DNA of 64,000 nt from Lathyrus oleraceus (lineage: Eukaryota; Streptophyta; Magnoliopsida; Fabales; Fabaceae): assembly GCF_024323335.1 (NCBI RefSeq), contig NC_066580.1:259019332-259083331 (forward strand), written 5' to 3'. Shown in pieces: positions 1-11,190 of the stretch (position 1 is its first letter; each line of letters opens with the position of its first letter). Position numbers and translations under genes: made by a program. The notes beneath the pieces are model-generated. The model made no database searches, had not been told where the DNA came from, and worked only from the letters and a program-made list of their open reading frames with translations.

Positions 1-1
1 T

Positions 2-1051
2 GAAGTCCATGAGGGTTCATTTGGTACTCATTTCAATTGACATGCCATGGCAAAAAAGATGTTGAGAGCAGACTACTATTGGCTGACAATGGAGTTTGAT
101 TGCTGCAAATACGTAAAGAAATGCCATAAGTGTCAGATTTATGCGGACAAGATTCATGTTCCCCCGACACTTCTGAATGTTATTTCCTCACCATGGCCTT
201 TCTCCATGTGGGGAATTGACATGATTGGCATGGTTGAGCCTAAGGCGTCAAACGGTCACCGTTTTATTCTCGTAGCCATTGATTACTTCACCAAGTGGGT
301 TGAAGCGACATCGTATGCAAATGTGACCAGGCAGGTAGTTATGAGGTTTATCAAGAACCAACTCATATACCGATATGGCGTGCCAGACAAGATCATTACT
401 GATAATGGATCTAACTTGAACAATAAGTTGATGAAAGAGCTGTGTAGCGAGTTCAAGATTGCACATCATAATTCTTCTCCCTATAGACCCAAGATGAATG
501 GGGCTGTTGAAGTTGCTAACAAGAACATCAAGAAGATTATTCAGAAGATGGTAGTTACGTACAAAGATTGGCATGAGATGCTGCCATTTGCTTTGCATGG
601 CTATCGTACATCCGTTCGCACTTCAACAGGGGTAACCCCTTTCTCCCTTGTATATGGCATGGAGGTTGTGCTCCCCGTAGAGGTCGAGATCCCATCAATG
701 AGAGTCTTGATGGAAGCCAAGTTGACTGAGGCTGAATGGGTTCAGAGTCGTTATGACCAACTGAATTTGATTGAAGAGAATAGATTAACTTCCATGTGCC
801 ATGGTCAGTTATATCAATAAAGGATGAAGAAAGCCTTTGATAAGAAGGTCAAGCCTCGTGTGTTCCGAGAAGGTGACCTCGTGCTCAAGAAAGTCTTGTC
901 ATTCGCGCCCGATTCCAGGGGCAAGTGGACTCCAAACTATGAAGGTCCATACGTTGTTAAGAGAGCCTTTTCAGGCGGTGCTTTATTGCTCACAACTATG
1001 GATGGAGAGGATTTCACTCGTCCTGTGAATTCAGATGCAGTCAAGAAATAA
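2..1051 (+). pseudogene. Integrase, 3' part (element A), decayed
   Basis: This encodes most of a Ty3/gypsy integrase, which inserts retrotransposon cDNA into host DNA. Reading frame 2 opens with the zinc-finger motif HEGSFGTH and has a stop (TGA) near 38. The CHKC half of the HHCC finger lies near 124. The DDE core is visible: GIDMIG near 213, ITDNGSNLNN near 394 and the glutamate in NGAVEVANKN near 499. A TAA at 818-820 replaces the glutamine codon present in element C, and the ORF resumes with the C-terminal GPY/F module (YEGPYVVKRAF). The frame ends at 1051 because a tyrosine codon became TAA two codons before the normal end. Not functional. Confidence 0.9.
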
Positions 1052-1087
1052 TTTTCCTAAAAAAATAAAAAATAAAAGAATAGCTTG

Positions 1088-1236
1088 CTAAGTTGAAAAC
1101 CCGAAAGGGCGGCTTAGGAAAAAATGAGTGTCTCGGTGGATTGAAAACCCGAAAGGGCGATCCAGGAAAAAGTGAGAGACATAAAAAATGAATATATATC
1201 CCGCTAGATTGACTACCTCATCCTGGGGAAATCTAG
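1088..1236 (+). other. Tandem stem-loop array after integrase (element A)
   Basis: Three consecutive hairpins. The first has outer arms CTAAGT (1088-1093) and GCTTAG (1112-1117) around an inner CCC-GAAA-GGG tetraloop stem. The second has TGGAT (1137-1141) and ATCCA (1160-1164) around another CCC-GAAA-GGG. The third has CTAGATT (1204-1210) and AATCTAG (1230-1236). Each is followed by an AGG(C)AAAA run. Elements C and D have arrays at the same place with pair-preserving changes. Function is unknown. Confidence 0.75.
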
Positions 1237-3463
1237 GCAAAAGTTAGGGATTTGGTAAGTAACTGCATCCTGACAAGACTTTGTTCTATAACTGTCATTT
1301 GTCAAAGATTCTCGCTCAGTCATCATCAATTGAAGTTTCGAATACAGTGGATTCATAGTTGGTGGAGAAAAGGTCAACATGTTCAATGTAGCCCTTTTCC
1401 ATGTATATCACCAATTTCAAATTTGTAAAGATCCATGGAGTCTCGCCATTTGCAGACTACCATTCTCTTAAATAAATTCGAGCCTTTATCCAATTCTTTG
1501 CACTCTTATTTGTTTCTGTTTAACAAATGTTTGCATGTTTTAATTGATGAAAATCAATGTTTTAAACAAATAAATTTTTCATAAATAAACTGTTTTAAAC
1601 AAACTGAACATTCACAATGACTAAAAGGATAAGTGGAATGTCCTCAATGCTTTCCCAAGGATAGTATGATCACCAAAGGGTAAGACATTTGTTCATATTC
1701 TGGCGTCCTTGCTCCTTATATCCTCTTCATCAACTTCCCAGAGAGTCTGGTATGAGAAGTTCTCCTTGATGGCAGTGGATTGTTTCCCCTAGCAGGATTT
1801 TTGGATGTTCACCCAATGCATTCCCGGTAGTTTATTTGTGTATGCATACTTGCTTCTCCCGTGGAGTTTTAGCAATCCATGTTTGGTATATGGTTGATCT
1901 ATGAATGATCCCTTCTTTTCCATTTTTGCATCGATATTTTAGATATGTGTACCCCTCTATATCAGGCACTAGCATTTGTATTTTATCATTTGTATGGTTG
2001 TCATCCCTTGTGTGGACTGACCTAAAATCCCTTATAGATTGATAAGAGTTGATATGTTTTAAGTTGAGAATATTCCTTGTCTCATTATCCTGACCATCTA
2101 CTCACAAGGAAGGTTGTCATCTCCAACATGAGTAAGAATCTCCAACGGAGTAAGCATGTGTTCCCTGCAGAGCTGTCTTTCCAGATAATTGTCTCCTCAG
2201 CAGGAAGCTTCCTAGTGCAGTTGATGAAGGGCCTATTTCCCTTTTCATTTGTCTTGAAAAGAGGTATCCCCGGTATGTCTCTTGTTGATGAAGGAGTCAT
2301 TTCCAATTTCTCTAGTAAGGGTAGTTTCTCTCGAGAGCATTTGCCGCTTGTCCCCAGTAAGGTTGCCATATCAGAGTTTGATGTTTGTATCTTCTCCGGG
2401 TCTGAAGATTTCTTCTAGCATTCAGAGCTGGTGGTGAGAATGTTTATTTTCTTCCCCAGTGGAGCAAATGCTATTATTCCCCTTTTTCAGAGTTTCCTAT
2501 CCAGCAGATAGAAGGGAGTGTTTTGATTGATGTACATCTGGTTGGTGGTTGTTCCCCATGGAGTTTCACACCATTCCTTAGTAAGCTTCCCCAGTAGTGT
2601 TTCTTCTCCGGTGGATCTTATTGTTATTAACCACCTGTCCCCAAGAGAGTTGATGGAAACTCCCCGGAAGATTTTCTGCATCTTCCTTATGTCAGGATTG
2701 TTTGCTCCTGGAAGACATCTCATGTGCAGAGTGTTATCTCCTGCAGTTGGAAGCTTTGACTTTGCATATCCCCATCTATGGTTAAAGTCTTCCCTTATTT
2801 ACTCTTATTTCAGAGATAATCCCCATCAGAGCTGAGTTCTATGTTTGATCATCTTCTTTTGCTGCTCCTGAATACACCTTCTTTGTATCCTCAGCGAGTG
2901 TAGCTTTGGGATAGGGTTTGATATCCTCGATGATTTATTTTCATCCTTCTCGGGTTATTCCCAAGCTGAGTTCTCCAGTAGGCTTCGCCTTTCTTGTTGA
3001 GACGTTTGCCGAGTATCTGTTCATGATTCTTGGACTTGTTTGTGTTAGATATGTCTGTTTGTCAGCATTAATCATACACAAATCATGCATATACATGCAT
3101 TATCATAGCATTCAGATATACATGATTGCATTCTTTGCCATATATCTTTCCTTGTTATCTCCTGCTGTTGGTGAAATGTTCTTCCCCAAGCAGATGTTTG
3201 TGCCTGATCTCTCCATATAGAGTCAGCCCCATAAGCAGAAAGTTTCTATCTTTCCTTCTTTCTTCCCCGCTGAGTTATGTCCTCATGGATGATTATTGTT
3301 TCAGTTTCCTCCCCAGTTGCGTATCGGGATGGAATTACTCCCCTGAGTTATATCCTCATCAGGTTGAGTCTTGTTTGATTGTGTCTTTTTGGTTTATTCC
3401 TAGATTGATTTTCCTCTCTTGTTATCCCTTGTCGTTCCTGTGGTTCAGTTGTTCAATTTCTCA

Positions 3464-4312
3464 GTAACCAGTAATTGTTCATCCTTCCCCCAGCGGATTT
3501 TTGTGGCCTTCTACTCAGTAACTGGTAGTTATAAGTCCTATTTTTGGGGTTTTCTACCCAGTAACCGGTAGATGTAATCCCCTCTTTGTTGGTTATCTTT
3601 ACCCAGTATTCGGTATTGATATTCCTTCATTTTTGAGTATACCGCCCAGTAACCGGTGATATATCTCTTGGATAATTGCTTTTGTCAGGCAATTTATCCC
3701 CAGTGATTCATCTTTCATTTACCCTTGTTCGGTAATGATTGTTTCTCCTTCTGATTGGTTATCATTTTATCCTGATTGGTCATCTTTTTCAGTCGATTTA
3801 TCCTTTATTAACCTAGTAACCGATTGCAGATAATCTTCCATGTGAGTATGTTATCTACATTTTTTACCTATATAACGGTAGTGGACAATATATCTCATGC
3901 GCTCTTCAGTCAAAGTCTTTTTCTTCCCTAGTCGAGTAAGATTCATATTTCCTTGTGGAATCGAATGTCCATCCTGTAAGTAAAGTTTGCTTTTCAGCCC
4001 TCCTTTCGGATGATGAGTGTCTTGGATATGTTCCCAATTCACGCCTGGTTGGTCACCTATTATATACCCAGTAACCGGTATCACTGGTGTTCCTTCCTTC
4101 TGCTCCCTATTATGACTTTTTTGTCCCCTGTGGAGTCATATTTTCCTGAGTTGAGATGTTCCTTTTGGGTCCTCCTCAGATGTTTCGGATGATTGATATC
4201 TTTCACCCCTATACCGATCTTAGATATTCTTTCTCCCTGAGCATGTTGTTCTCTCACCCAGTAACCGGTGTTTTGATAACATGTCTCTCTTTGAGTTTAT
4301 TACCCAATAACC
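3464..4312 (+). repeat. Dispersed CCAGTAACCGGTA short repeats
   Basis: About ten degenerate copies of a 13-15 bp motif containing the near-palindrome TAACCGGTA lie within 850 bp. Spacing is irregular (about 40-250 bp), so this is not a simple tandem array. The reverse complement TTACCGGTTACTGGGTAA occurs at about 28,652 in element C, directly at its LTR/UTR junction, so the motif belongs to the family. Confidence 0.65.
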
Positions 4313-4777
4313 GATAATATCTCATTTTTTCTTCCTCAGCTGGGTCCTTTGTGGACATCCCCGTCTGAGTCCGAATTTTATCCGATGTATCCTTTGTGGA
4401 TAGTTTTGCTGTATTGGCATATTCCCCAATACATGCATCTTTGTGTCAACTCGAGTCTTTCCATCGATTTATTTTCGTGGAATCCCTTCGTGTCTCCCAG
4501 CAAGTTTTCAAGTCGTGACCTGCTCATGCATTTTTACCTTATTTCCCCCAGAGTCTTTGTCTCCTTAGTGAGTGTGTTACTCCTATGGATCTTCAGTTTC
4601 TCCTGATTTCTTTCCCTTTGTGGCAATTATTCACCATGAAGATTTTATTTTGCATGCATACATTTGCATCATAAAGTCTCTTATGGACCAAAATTCGTCT
4701 CTTTGCTATTATTTAAGCTCATTCTATCTCGTCGAGACGAAGACTTTAACCTTCATATCTCCGGCTAGAATGATCTT

Positions 4778-4790
4778 AAATAGGGGCATC
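4778..4790 (+). promoter_or_regulatory. Polypurine tract, element A
   Basis: AAATAGGGGCATC lies immediately before the LTR start TGTAAAACCC at 4791. Element D has the near-identical AATAGGGGCAAC before its 3' LTR. In LTR retrotransposons this tract primes plus-strand DNA synthesis. Confidence 0.75.
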
Positions 4791-5589
4791 TGTAAAACCC
4801 TAATTTTGACCCTAAGATCCCTCATGGCATCATGTTATTGCACAAGTGCATCGCCTCAAGGATCATAGCATGTTTGGCTCCTTAACCCTGGGGTTGGGAC
4901 TTGTTTGAGTGATTTGAGATCACCAAGCATGCTTGTATTGTATATTATTGCTTTTCTTATTTGATTACTAACCAAAAGCACAAAAATATGTCACTAACTC
5001 TTTTTGTTTTGAAGCTCAAGTGATCATGTTCTCCCCAATGCTCCTAGGAGGCTCCTAAGCCCAATGAAATGGCTAGATGAAGATGGGAAAAAACATGACA
5101 ATGGTACACAAAGTTCCTAATCATCATATATGTATCCCAAGTATCTCAATTTGCCAATTTGATCAAGATAACCCAAAGGGCTTGAAGATTCTTTCCCAAG
5201 GAAACCCTAATTTCACTGTGCTTTGACTGTGTCTTACCCATGAAGCAATCTCAACCTCTGATCAAATTTAATCAAGAGAAGTTCTTTCATTTATCATTTT
5301 ATGCATATATGAGCCTTTTTGAGGCCCCTAAATCATTTATTCATCAAGATTGGAAGTTTGACTTTGAAAAGTTGACCAGTCAAGTCATCTGACTAAGCTG
5401 AGGTCCAATAAGCTAAAATGTTTGATATGTTTGTCAAATGAAGATGACCCCAAAAGAAAAAATATTCCTAATAACCATATGAACAACTTTCAAGTTCATA
5501 AAATATCCATTTGAAGCTTGTAAGGTCATCATTAATTTCAAAACATTATAGGTCATTTTGACTGAAACCCTAATTTTGGGTCAACTTAC
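4791..5589 (+). repeat. Ogre 3' LTR, first 799 bp (element A)
   Basis: It starts TGTAAAACCCTAATTTTGACC, like the starts of the LTRs of B and E. Homology to the minus-strand B LTR (about 17,640-18,429 read in reverse) continues to about 5,589, where the sequence switches to reverse-oriented RT of element B. TATA and U5 are missing. Confidence 0.85.
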
Positions 5590-6170
5590 CAATGTGTGGT
5601 AGAGGAAAATCATCTTTTGGACTAGCTTTATTCAAGTCATGGTAATCCACACACATTCGTACTTTTCCATCTTTCTTAGGCACAGGCACAATATTGGCCA
5701 CCCATTGAGGATATGTAGAAGTCACCAGAAACCCCGCATCAATTTGCTTCTGAACTTCTTCTTTAATCTTTACGGCCATATCAGGATGAGTTCTTCTGAG
5801 CTTCTGCTTTACAGGTACACACTCAGGCTTCAACGACAAGAAATGTTGCACGATATTAGTATCCAGGCCAGACATGTCTTCATACGACCAGGCAAAGACG
5901 TCGATATATTCTCGTAGCAACTCGATCAACCCCTTCTTAACAGACTCTTCAAGGAGTGCCCCCATCTTTACTTCACGAATGCAGTCCTCAGACCCCAAGT
6001 TGATTGTTTCCAGATTCTCAAGATGTGACTGAATGATCTTCTCCTCGTGCTCAAGCAGACGGGTAATCTCATCAGGAATCTCTTTAACATCATCTTCTTC
6101 TGCCTCAAATACAGGGAACTCAAAGTTGGGAGATGGTGTTGGATCATTATGTTCAATGGGTTTGATTAAC
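5590..6170 (-). pseudogene. Reverse transcriptase, N-terminal fragment (element B)
   Basis: This is the second exon of pol, from the intron acceptor to a truncation. The order is an acidic linker (FEFPVFEAEEDD), a conserved pre-RT region (LREYIDVFAWSYEDM), KQKLRRTHPDMAVKIKEEVQ, the first RT motif (WVANIVPVPKKDGKVRMCVD) and NKASPKDDFPLPHI, after which homology is lost. The catalytic FMDGFSGYNQ and YVDD motifs lie beyond the break, so no polymerase is possible. Reading is continuous except for a frame break near 6,000 and the loss of the 3' end. Confidence 0.9.
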
Positions 6171-6452
6171 CTGCATAATGATTTTGAGTATAAAAGAGAT
6201 TTCAGAATTCAAACAAGGAAAATCATTATGCAGATGAAAAGATTAATTTTATTCTCTCTCTTTTTTTAGGGTTGTATGGTGATCACCAATTTCCTGCAAA
6301 AAAAGCAAAAAGCAAAAATAATTTGAGAAAAACAAACATTTAACATGTGATTATTGAATGAATATCATTGTATTAATCAAATTATGCCAACAATGTCTTC
6401 ACTTCTCCTTTTGGCATGGGAGAAGGGTTTTTGAACAAAATGAACACATTAC
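6171..6452 (-). other. Intron between protease and RT (element B)
   Basis: Donor GTAATG begins at 6452 (minus strand) and acceptor ATTATGCAG ends at 6171. Splicing is phase 2 and keeps the RT frame open across the join. Elements C and D have a donor of the same form and a GCAG acceptor at the same place. An intron between protease and RT is an established feature of Ogre elements. Confidence 0.7.
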
Positions 6453-6643
6453 GTTGACTTATAGATAACTGTTGGAACATCAACAGTGACCTAATTATTG
6501 CAGATTCTTTCGGGTATGACAAAGTTGCCAAGGTCTTCCTCTTCATCATCTTCAAGAATGGCAGCAGCTTCCTGATCTTCAACTGTGTGGATGAAACCTC
6601 CACTCTGGAACAACCCAAGATCATTAGAAACACCAAAATAATA
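6453..6643 (-). pseudogene. Protease C-terminal/linker fragment (element B)
   Basis: This is a short stretch of the first pol exon, with FQSGGFIHTVEDQE and the acidic run EDDEEED before the intron donor. Element C has the matching FRSGGFIHKDD. A stop replaces a tryptophan or glutamine position in NFVIPERICNN-stop. It is separated from the protease active-site region by the copia-like insertion at 6644-8214, and the protein between the two pieces is missing, so a deletion accompanied the insertion. Confidence 0.65.
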
Positions 6644-8214
6644 TGAAGGAGAAGGGCAATCCAAAACGCAGCGGAATTTAAAATTTCTCCTTTAATGATC
6701 CTTACGAATGGGCATGATCAGTAATAGAATTGTTACCTCTTGTGGTGATCACGAACGTTGAACGATGACAACACCTCTACTTAGTCCACACGAACGGATT
6801 CCTTCAATCTCAGTGCTAGCTGCTACGAATGAAGGCTTTGAGTGAGAGAGAGAGAGAGAAACAAAATTGCAAGTGTGACAATGCTTCTACACAAGGGTTC
6901 TATTTATAGAACCACTTGTATGGGTTGCAAGCTAAAAAACCCACTCAAGTGTATATGGCCCATATCTTATAATATGCCAAAATCACTTAAGCGCGTGGTA
7001 CCTTACCATATTTCGTATTCTACTTAAGTACATCGTACCTTACGATGTTCTATAATTCACTTAAGGGCACCGTACATTACGGTATTTCTTAATTACTCTA
7101 TCTCTCATCAATATGTCCTTTGTGTGTGACCCTATAGGTTTTCGCGGCATTGGCAATTATATTAAATCACGTATTTAACATAATAAACAGTGAGCGGTAT
7201 CTAGCAACACATCACTGCTACCCAAGACACGAAAATGTCATATGATCTGATAAATCCTTATGTGTTAATAATTATGTGTATAATTACCCTTTTGCCCTTA
7301 TGTCTATATTGAACACAAGGCATAGACTGTGTCATCCTTGTCCAGTTCAATATTGGGCCCATAGACATTTATCCTGTTACGCAGGATGGGAAAATTCCAT
7401 CTAGGTCACTCATGTCCCTTAGCATGCTTCGTGGAGTACCCATCAACTGTCTTTATGGTCATCCAATTACGGACAACGTTTGATCAGCAATAAGGCACTC
7501 GACTCTACATCTAGGGTCCATAGTGGTTTCAGGTCGAAGGGTGGTATACACCATTATCACCATGAGAATAACTTATGACACTTTGCATAACATTCTATAT
7601 AGTATTCTCATAGCGGGTCAATCCAGTATAAATATTACTCTTAATATTCATACCTATGTTTAAGACTTGATAACTCTTTATCCATGATCCATGAGATGTG
7701 ATCATTAGTCTATAAACATAATAGTCTTCATGCTTTAATCTTATCCCACTTCACAATAAAGCTTGACTACGGATACTTTAAGAATAGTGTCCTTATGTTT
7801 AATGTGATCTCATGATTAAGTCATACTTGATACATTAAACGGACTAGCTATTCTAGGGACTTTATTAAACAAACATCATAAAGAAAAAGCCTTTTATTAT
7901 TAATAAATAATTCGATACAAGTACCAAAAGTATTGGCCTCTAGGGCTTACACCAACACTTTCTCCAAGAAAAGGATTTAATCAATAGCTTCGACACAACC
8001 ATTTTTATTTTTCTCCAAAACATAACACTTTCAAAGAACTTCACCTAATTGTCGAAATCTCCAACTAACAAATTTCCCCCAATAAATGTCTATTTCGAAT
8101 CAATGCAGAAATGGGCATTTTTTGTAATCACCAGATTTCGACCAAAGACCTTTCATAGACCTAAAAGTCCATATCTGTCAGTTAATCATGATTTACTTTT
8201 TCAAAACGTCTCAC
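6644..8214 (-). mobile_element. Copia-like LTR retrotransposon remnant: 3' LTR plus ~250 bp
   Basis: A minus-strand LTR runs from TGTTGGTGTAAGCCC (7957) to CTTCTCCTTCA (6644), 1,314 bp, bounded by TG and CA. Directly upstream of its start is the purine run GGAGAAAG, a plausible polypurine tract, and about 250 bp of further sequence unlike Ogre. The flanks TAATA and CTTTC do not match, as expected for a 5'-truncated copy where only the 3' LTR and a little internal sequence remain. Assignment to copia rather than gypsy rests on the short TGTTG..CA LTR and is tentative. Confidence 0.6.
6900..6908 (-). promoter_or_regulatory. TATA box of copia-like LTR
   Basis: On the minus strand TATAAATA lies in TTCTATAAATAGAACC, followed 60 bp later by a GA/CT-rich run (about 6,842-6,860). 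This position is suitable for an LTR promoter. Confidence 0.5.
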
Positions 8215-8290
8215 CCTGATACGAAAGTTTAGCAAGAGTGGATTTTGCCTCATGGGAGGCCCCTGATACGAAAGTTTAGCAAGAGTGGAC
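8215..8290 (-). repeat. Short direct repeat in protease
   Basis: CTGATACGAAAGTTTAGCAA followed by GAGTGGA occurs twice, at about 8,216-8,243 and 8,262-8,288, 46 bp apart. The first copy abuts the copia-like sequence. A small duplication during insertion or repair of the break is likely. Confidence 0.7.
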
Positions 8291-8667
8291 TTTGGAAACA
8301 CATTGAGGGATGACCCTGTGTCCACCAACACATTGGACAAGGCACCATCTTTACAGTTCATGGATATGTGTAAAGCCAAATTGTGGTCTTTCCCCTCCTC
8401 GGGAAGATCAACATTACAGAAGCTCAAATTGTTGCAAGCAGTTATATTTGCAACAATGCTATCAAACTGCTCTATGGTGACATCGTGATCCACGTATGCC
8501 ATGTCCAACACCCTTTGCAAAGCTTCACGGTGTGGCTCGGAATTCATCAACAAAGATAAGATAGATATCATTGATGGAGTTTGAAGCAATTGATCAACAA
8601 CATTATATTCACTCCTTTTGATGAGCCTCGGCATCTCATCACCATCCTCTTTCAAAATGCCAGACTA
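8215..8667 (-). pseudogene. Protease region, N-terminal part with active site (element B)
   Basis: This is the aspartic (retropepsin-like) protease that would cleave the polyprotein. The active-site motif LVDTGSSLN is near 8,311-8,325, followed by VFPKSTLAKLSYQGPPMR. Upstream is the conserved stretch KEDGDEMPRLIKRSEYNVVD. The frame is continuous with gag except for a TAG at 8665-8667 where related copies suggest glutamine. Downstream of the active site the coding sequence is disrupted by a short direct repeat and the copia-like remnant, so the flap and C-terminal half are missing. Confidence 0.85.
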
Positions 8668-10863
8668 GCCAACCAGGATAGGAGTATTATTATTCTTAAC
8701 AGCAACAAGGTCAACACCCTTCACAATAGGAACAGAATTATCTGAAGAAGAACTCCGCACGGGACCGGCAGGATTAACAGCAGTTCTCTTCACAATGTCT
8801 TCATGGGATTTCGGCTGAGCCGAGAAAACACGACCACTACGGGTCACACCACTAACATCTGAAATGCTCACCACAGAAGTTGAGGGCAACGGTACCTCCT
8901 TTCCATCTTCCAGCATGACTGTGTTATATCGGTAAGGAACAGCTTTGTCTGATACATACAGAACAGGACCCGCTGGCTTGATCACAAGAGCTGGCGATAC
9001 CTTCTTCTTACTGCCATCATACTTGATGACGACAGGCTCAGGAATCTTGAATACGGGGGTATTAACATCAACCTCGTCCTTATTACGATTCTGAAGTATC
9101 TCAATCATCCCTTGATCTATCATCTCCTGGATGTCCTTTCTCACTTGACGACATCCTCTCTCATTGATAGTGCACACCTGGCACCTATCATGGTCATGCT
9201 CGTAGTGGCTGTGTTCACACAACAGCTTATGCATCTTAACCAAGGATTGCCTTATGTCATTCACATAAAGGACTTTATATTTGCCAGGGCACCCCTGAAC
9301 CATGTTAACAGTTGCCTTCCCATGCTCGGGAAATGGGTTCTTCTTTACATTTGGACCTACGTCCTCAAAAAACAAAATCCCACTTCTCACAAGGTCTTGC
9401 ACCTTGGTCTTCAACGGGTAACAGTTCTTCACATCATGTCCGGGAGCACCGGAATGATATACACAATGAAGTTCAGGCTTATACCACCACTGAGGATTGG
9501 TTGGTACAGCGGGAGGATCTCGTGGAGTTATCAGCTTCCTATCAATCAAGGAAGGATAAAGCTCAGCATAAGTCATCAGAATCGGGTCAAAAGTTACCCT
9601 CTTCCTCTTGTAGTTGTTGGTGCTGGTGTTGTTATTGTTGCGAGGCTGGTAGGCCTGTTGTTGTTGACGATGTTGTTGTTGTTGTTGATGAACTTCTCTA
9701 AAAGCAGGTGCTATATGAGCCACCTGGTGTTGGTTGACGGCTGGACGCACATCCTTCCTCCTTACAGAGGGCCTTCTTTTGACATGAGAGGACACAACAT
9801 GAGTCTCTCCCTCTTTCTTCCTAGCAAAACCTCCATACTTCTTTGCTAAGGAACCGTCTTCTCGAGATAAACGCCCTTCACGGACCCCCTCTTCCAATCT
9901 CATCCCTATATTCACCATTTCGGTGAAGTCTGAGGCAGCGCTAGCAATCATTCTCTCATAATAGAAAGAGATCAAAGTCTTCAAGAAGATCTTTGTCATC
10001 TCCTTCTCTTCCAGGGGTGGCATTATCTGAGCTGCCAATTCTCGCTTTCTCTGGGCGTACTCCTTGAAGGTCTCCTTATCCTTCTGCGACATCGCCCTCA
10101 ATTGGTCCCTGTCTGGAGCCATATCCATATTATATTTATACTGCTTAACGAAGGCCTCGCCTAGATTATTGAAAGAGCGAATGCTTGCATTCTCCAGCCC
10201 CACATACCACCGGAGTGCAACACCTGTCAGGCTATCCTGAAAGTAGTGGATCATCAGTTAGTCGTTGTCAGACTGTGTTGACATCTTGCGAGCATACATC
10301 ACAAGATGGATGAGCGGGCATGTATTTCCCTTATACTTCTCAAAGTCAGGTACTTTGAATTTAACAGGGATTTTCACATTGGGCACTAGGCACAACTCAG
10401 CAGCACTCTTTCCAAAGAGGTCCTTACCCCTCAAAGTCTTCAGTTCCTTGCGCAACTCAAGGAATTGATCTTTCGTTTCATCCACTTTTTCATATACATT
10501 TGGGCCTTCAAATGGCTCGGAATGATAAATGGTGTCTTCTACACGAGGAAGGGTGTGCACAAAGGGAGGTGGCATAGACAGGACCGGGCTAGATGTCGGC
10601 AAGGAGGCGAGAGTAGGAGCGAAGCCTTCTGGCATGAAATTAGAAGGCATTCCCCAAGGGAACCCGGCTAGCATAGTAGGAGCGAAGTGGGCTGTTGCGA
10701 CAGGCACTATTGAAGTAGCTACTTCAAATATGACCGTCCTCGCGGGAGGAGTTGCAGGAGTTGGCAAAGCTTAGCTTTGTGCGGCCAAGACTGACTCCAT
10801 CATGGCAGTCAGCCTAGCGATCTCTTCCTTCAAGTCCCTGTTTTCTTGCTCGACATGTTCCAT
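8668..10863 (-). pseudogene. gag (element B), with three in-frame stops
   Basis: This encodes the structural capsid/nucleocapsid polyprotein. The start is chosen at ATG 10863-10861 (MEHVEQENRDLKEE), a predicted coiled coil also seen in C and D. Then come a proline-rich stretch, the capsid core (FKVPDFEKYKGNTCPLIHLV; IHYFQDSLTGVALRWY; EAFVKQYKYNMDMAPDRDQL) and a Q/N-rich tract near 9,640-9,700. A variant zinc knuckle follows, CVYHSGAPGHDVKNC, with pattern C-X2-H-X5-H-X4-C instead of CCHC. TAA stops at 10771-10773 and 10258-10260 and the TAG at 8665-8667 interrupt an otherwise continuous frame. Confidence 0.9.
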
Positions 10864-11190
10864 TATCTTCGGATGATTGGCTCTGGTATTATGCCGGTGT
10901 GTCAGCTAGTCTTCAAAATAAATGAAGAGCAAAGAGTTAGACCATTGATCAAGGGCTTGGAACAAAACCCGCTTATGCATATGATGCATGCAATGTTTGT
11001 GCATATGGTTTGTTTTTTGTTAGAGGAACTTTATAGAGATATATTTGCAAATATTTGAAAATATTTAACTTTTAGGACATATATGGAATGCTCATCGCAA
11101 TAATATTTGGAAAATTTTTACACCAACGAAGTAATACAGTTTTGGTAACCAAATACAAAGAGAAAAAGAGAATGAACATCCTATGGGGCC
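10864..11190 (-). other. Spacer between ORF1 and gag (element B)
   Basis: About 330 bp, AT-rich. Just before the gag ATG an in-frame stretch (RHNTRANHPKI) matches related pieces in C and D (HRYSTRRN in D), so translation or splicing may enter gag from upstream. Otherwise I see nothing in it. Confidence 0.5.

Larger units (their letters stand above)
1052..4790 (+). other. 3' UTR of element A
   Basis: Non-coding, pyrimidine-rich 3.7 kb between integrase and the 3' LTR. Open frames here are short and unrelated to known proteins. From about 1,780 to 3,500 a degenerate TTCCCCAGTGGAGTT-type motif recurs, for example near 2,450, 2,586, 3,260 and 3,488. From about 3,464 to 4,310 a second motif, ACCCAGTAACCGGTA, recurs roughly ten times at irregular spacing (3558, 3646, 4066, 4257, 4300 and others). 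Confidence 0.7.
1..5589 (+). mobile_element. Element A: 3' part of an Ogre-like Ty3/gypsy (Tat) retrotransposon
   Basis: The window opens inside the integrase of a plus-strand element. In order follow the integrase end, a 3.7 kb 3' UTR, a polypurine tract and the first 799 bp of a 3' LTR. The LTR then stops abruptly against element B, which lies in the opposite orientation. The LTR start, the hairpin array after integrase and the CCAGTAACCGGTA-type repeats are shared with element C, so both belong to one Ogre family. The rest of the LTR is not found in direct continuation. Confidence 0.85.

Noticed and set aside
2077..2418. Possible small protein in the 3' UTR of A
   Set aside because: The frame is not kept in the homologous UTR of C and contains only the repeated CCCCAG motifs.
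6644..7957. Copia-like LTR as a clean solo LTR
   Set aside because: Flanks TAATA and CTTTC do not match, and internal-type sequence with a purine tract lies upstream of the LTR start.
9112..9849. 245-codon plus-strand frame across gag of B
   Set aside because: Antisense shadow of gag; low-complexity, with no independent support.
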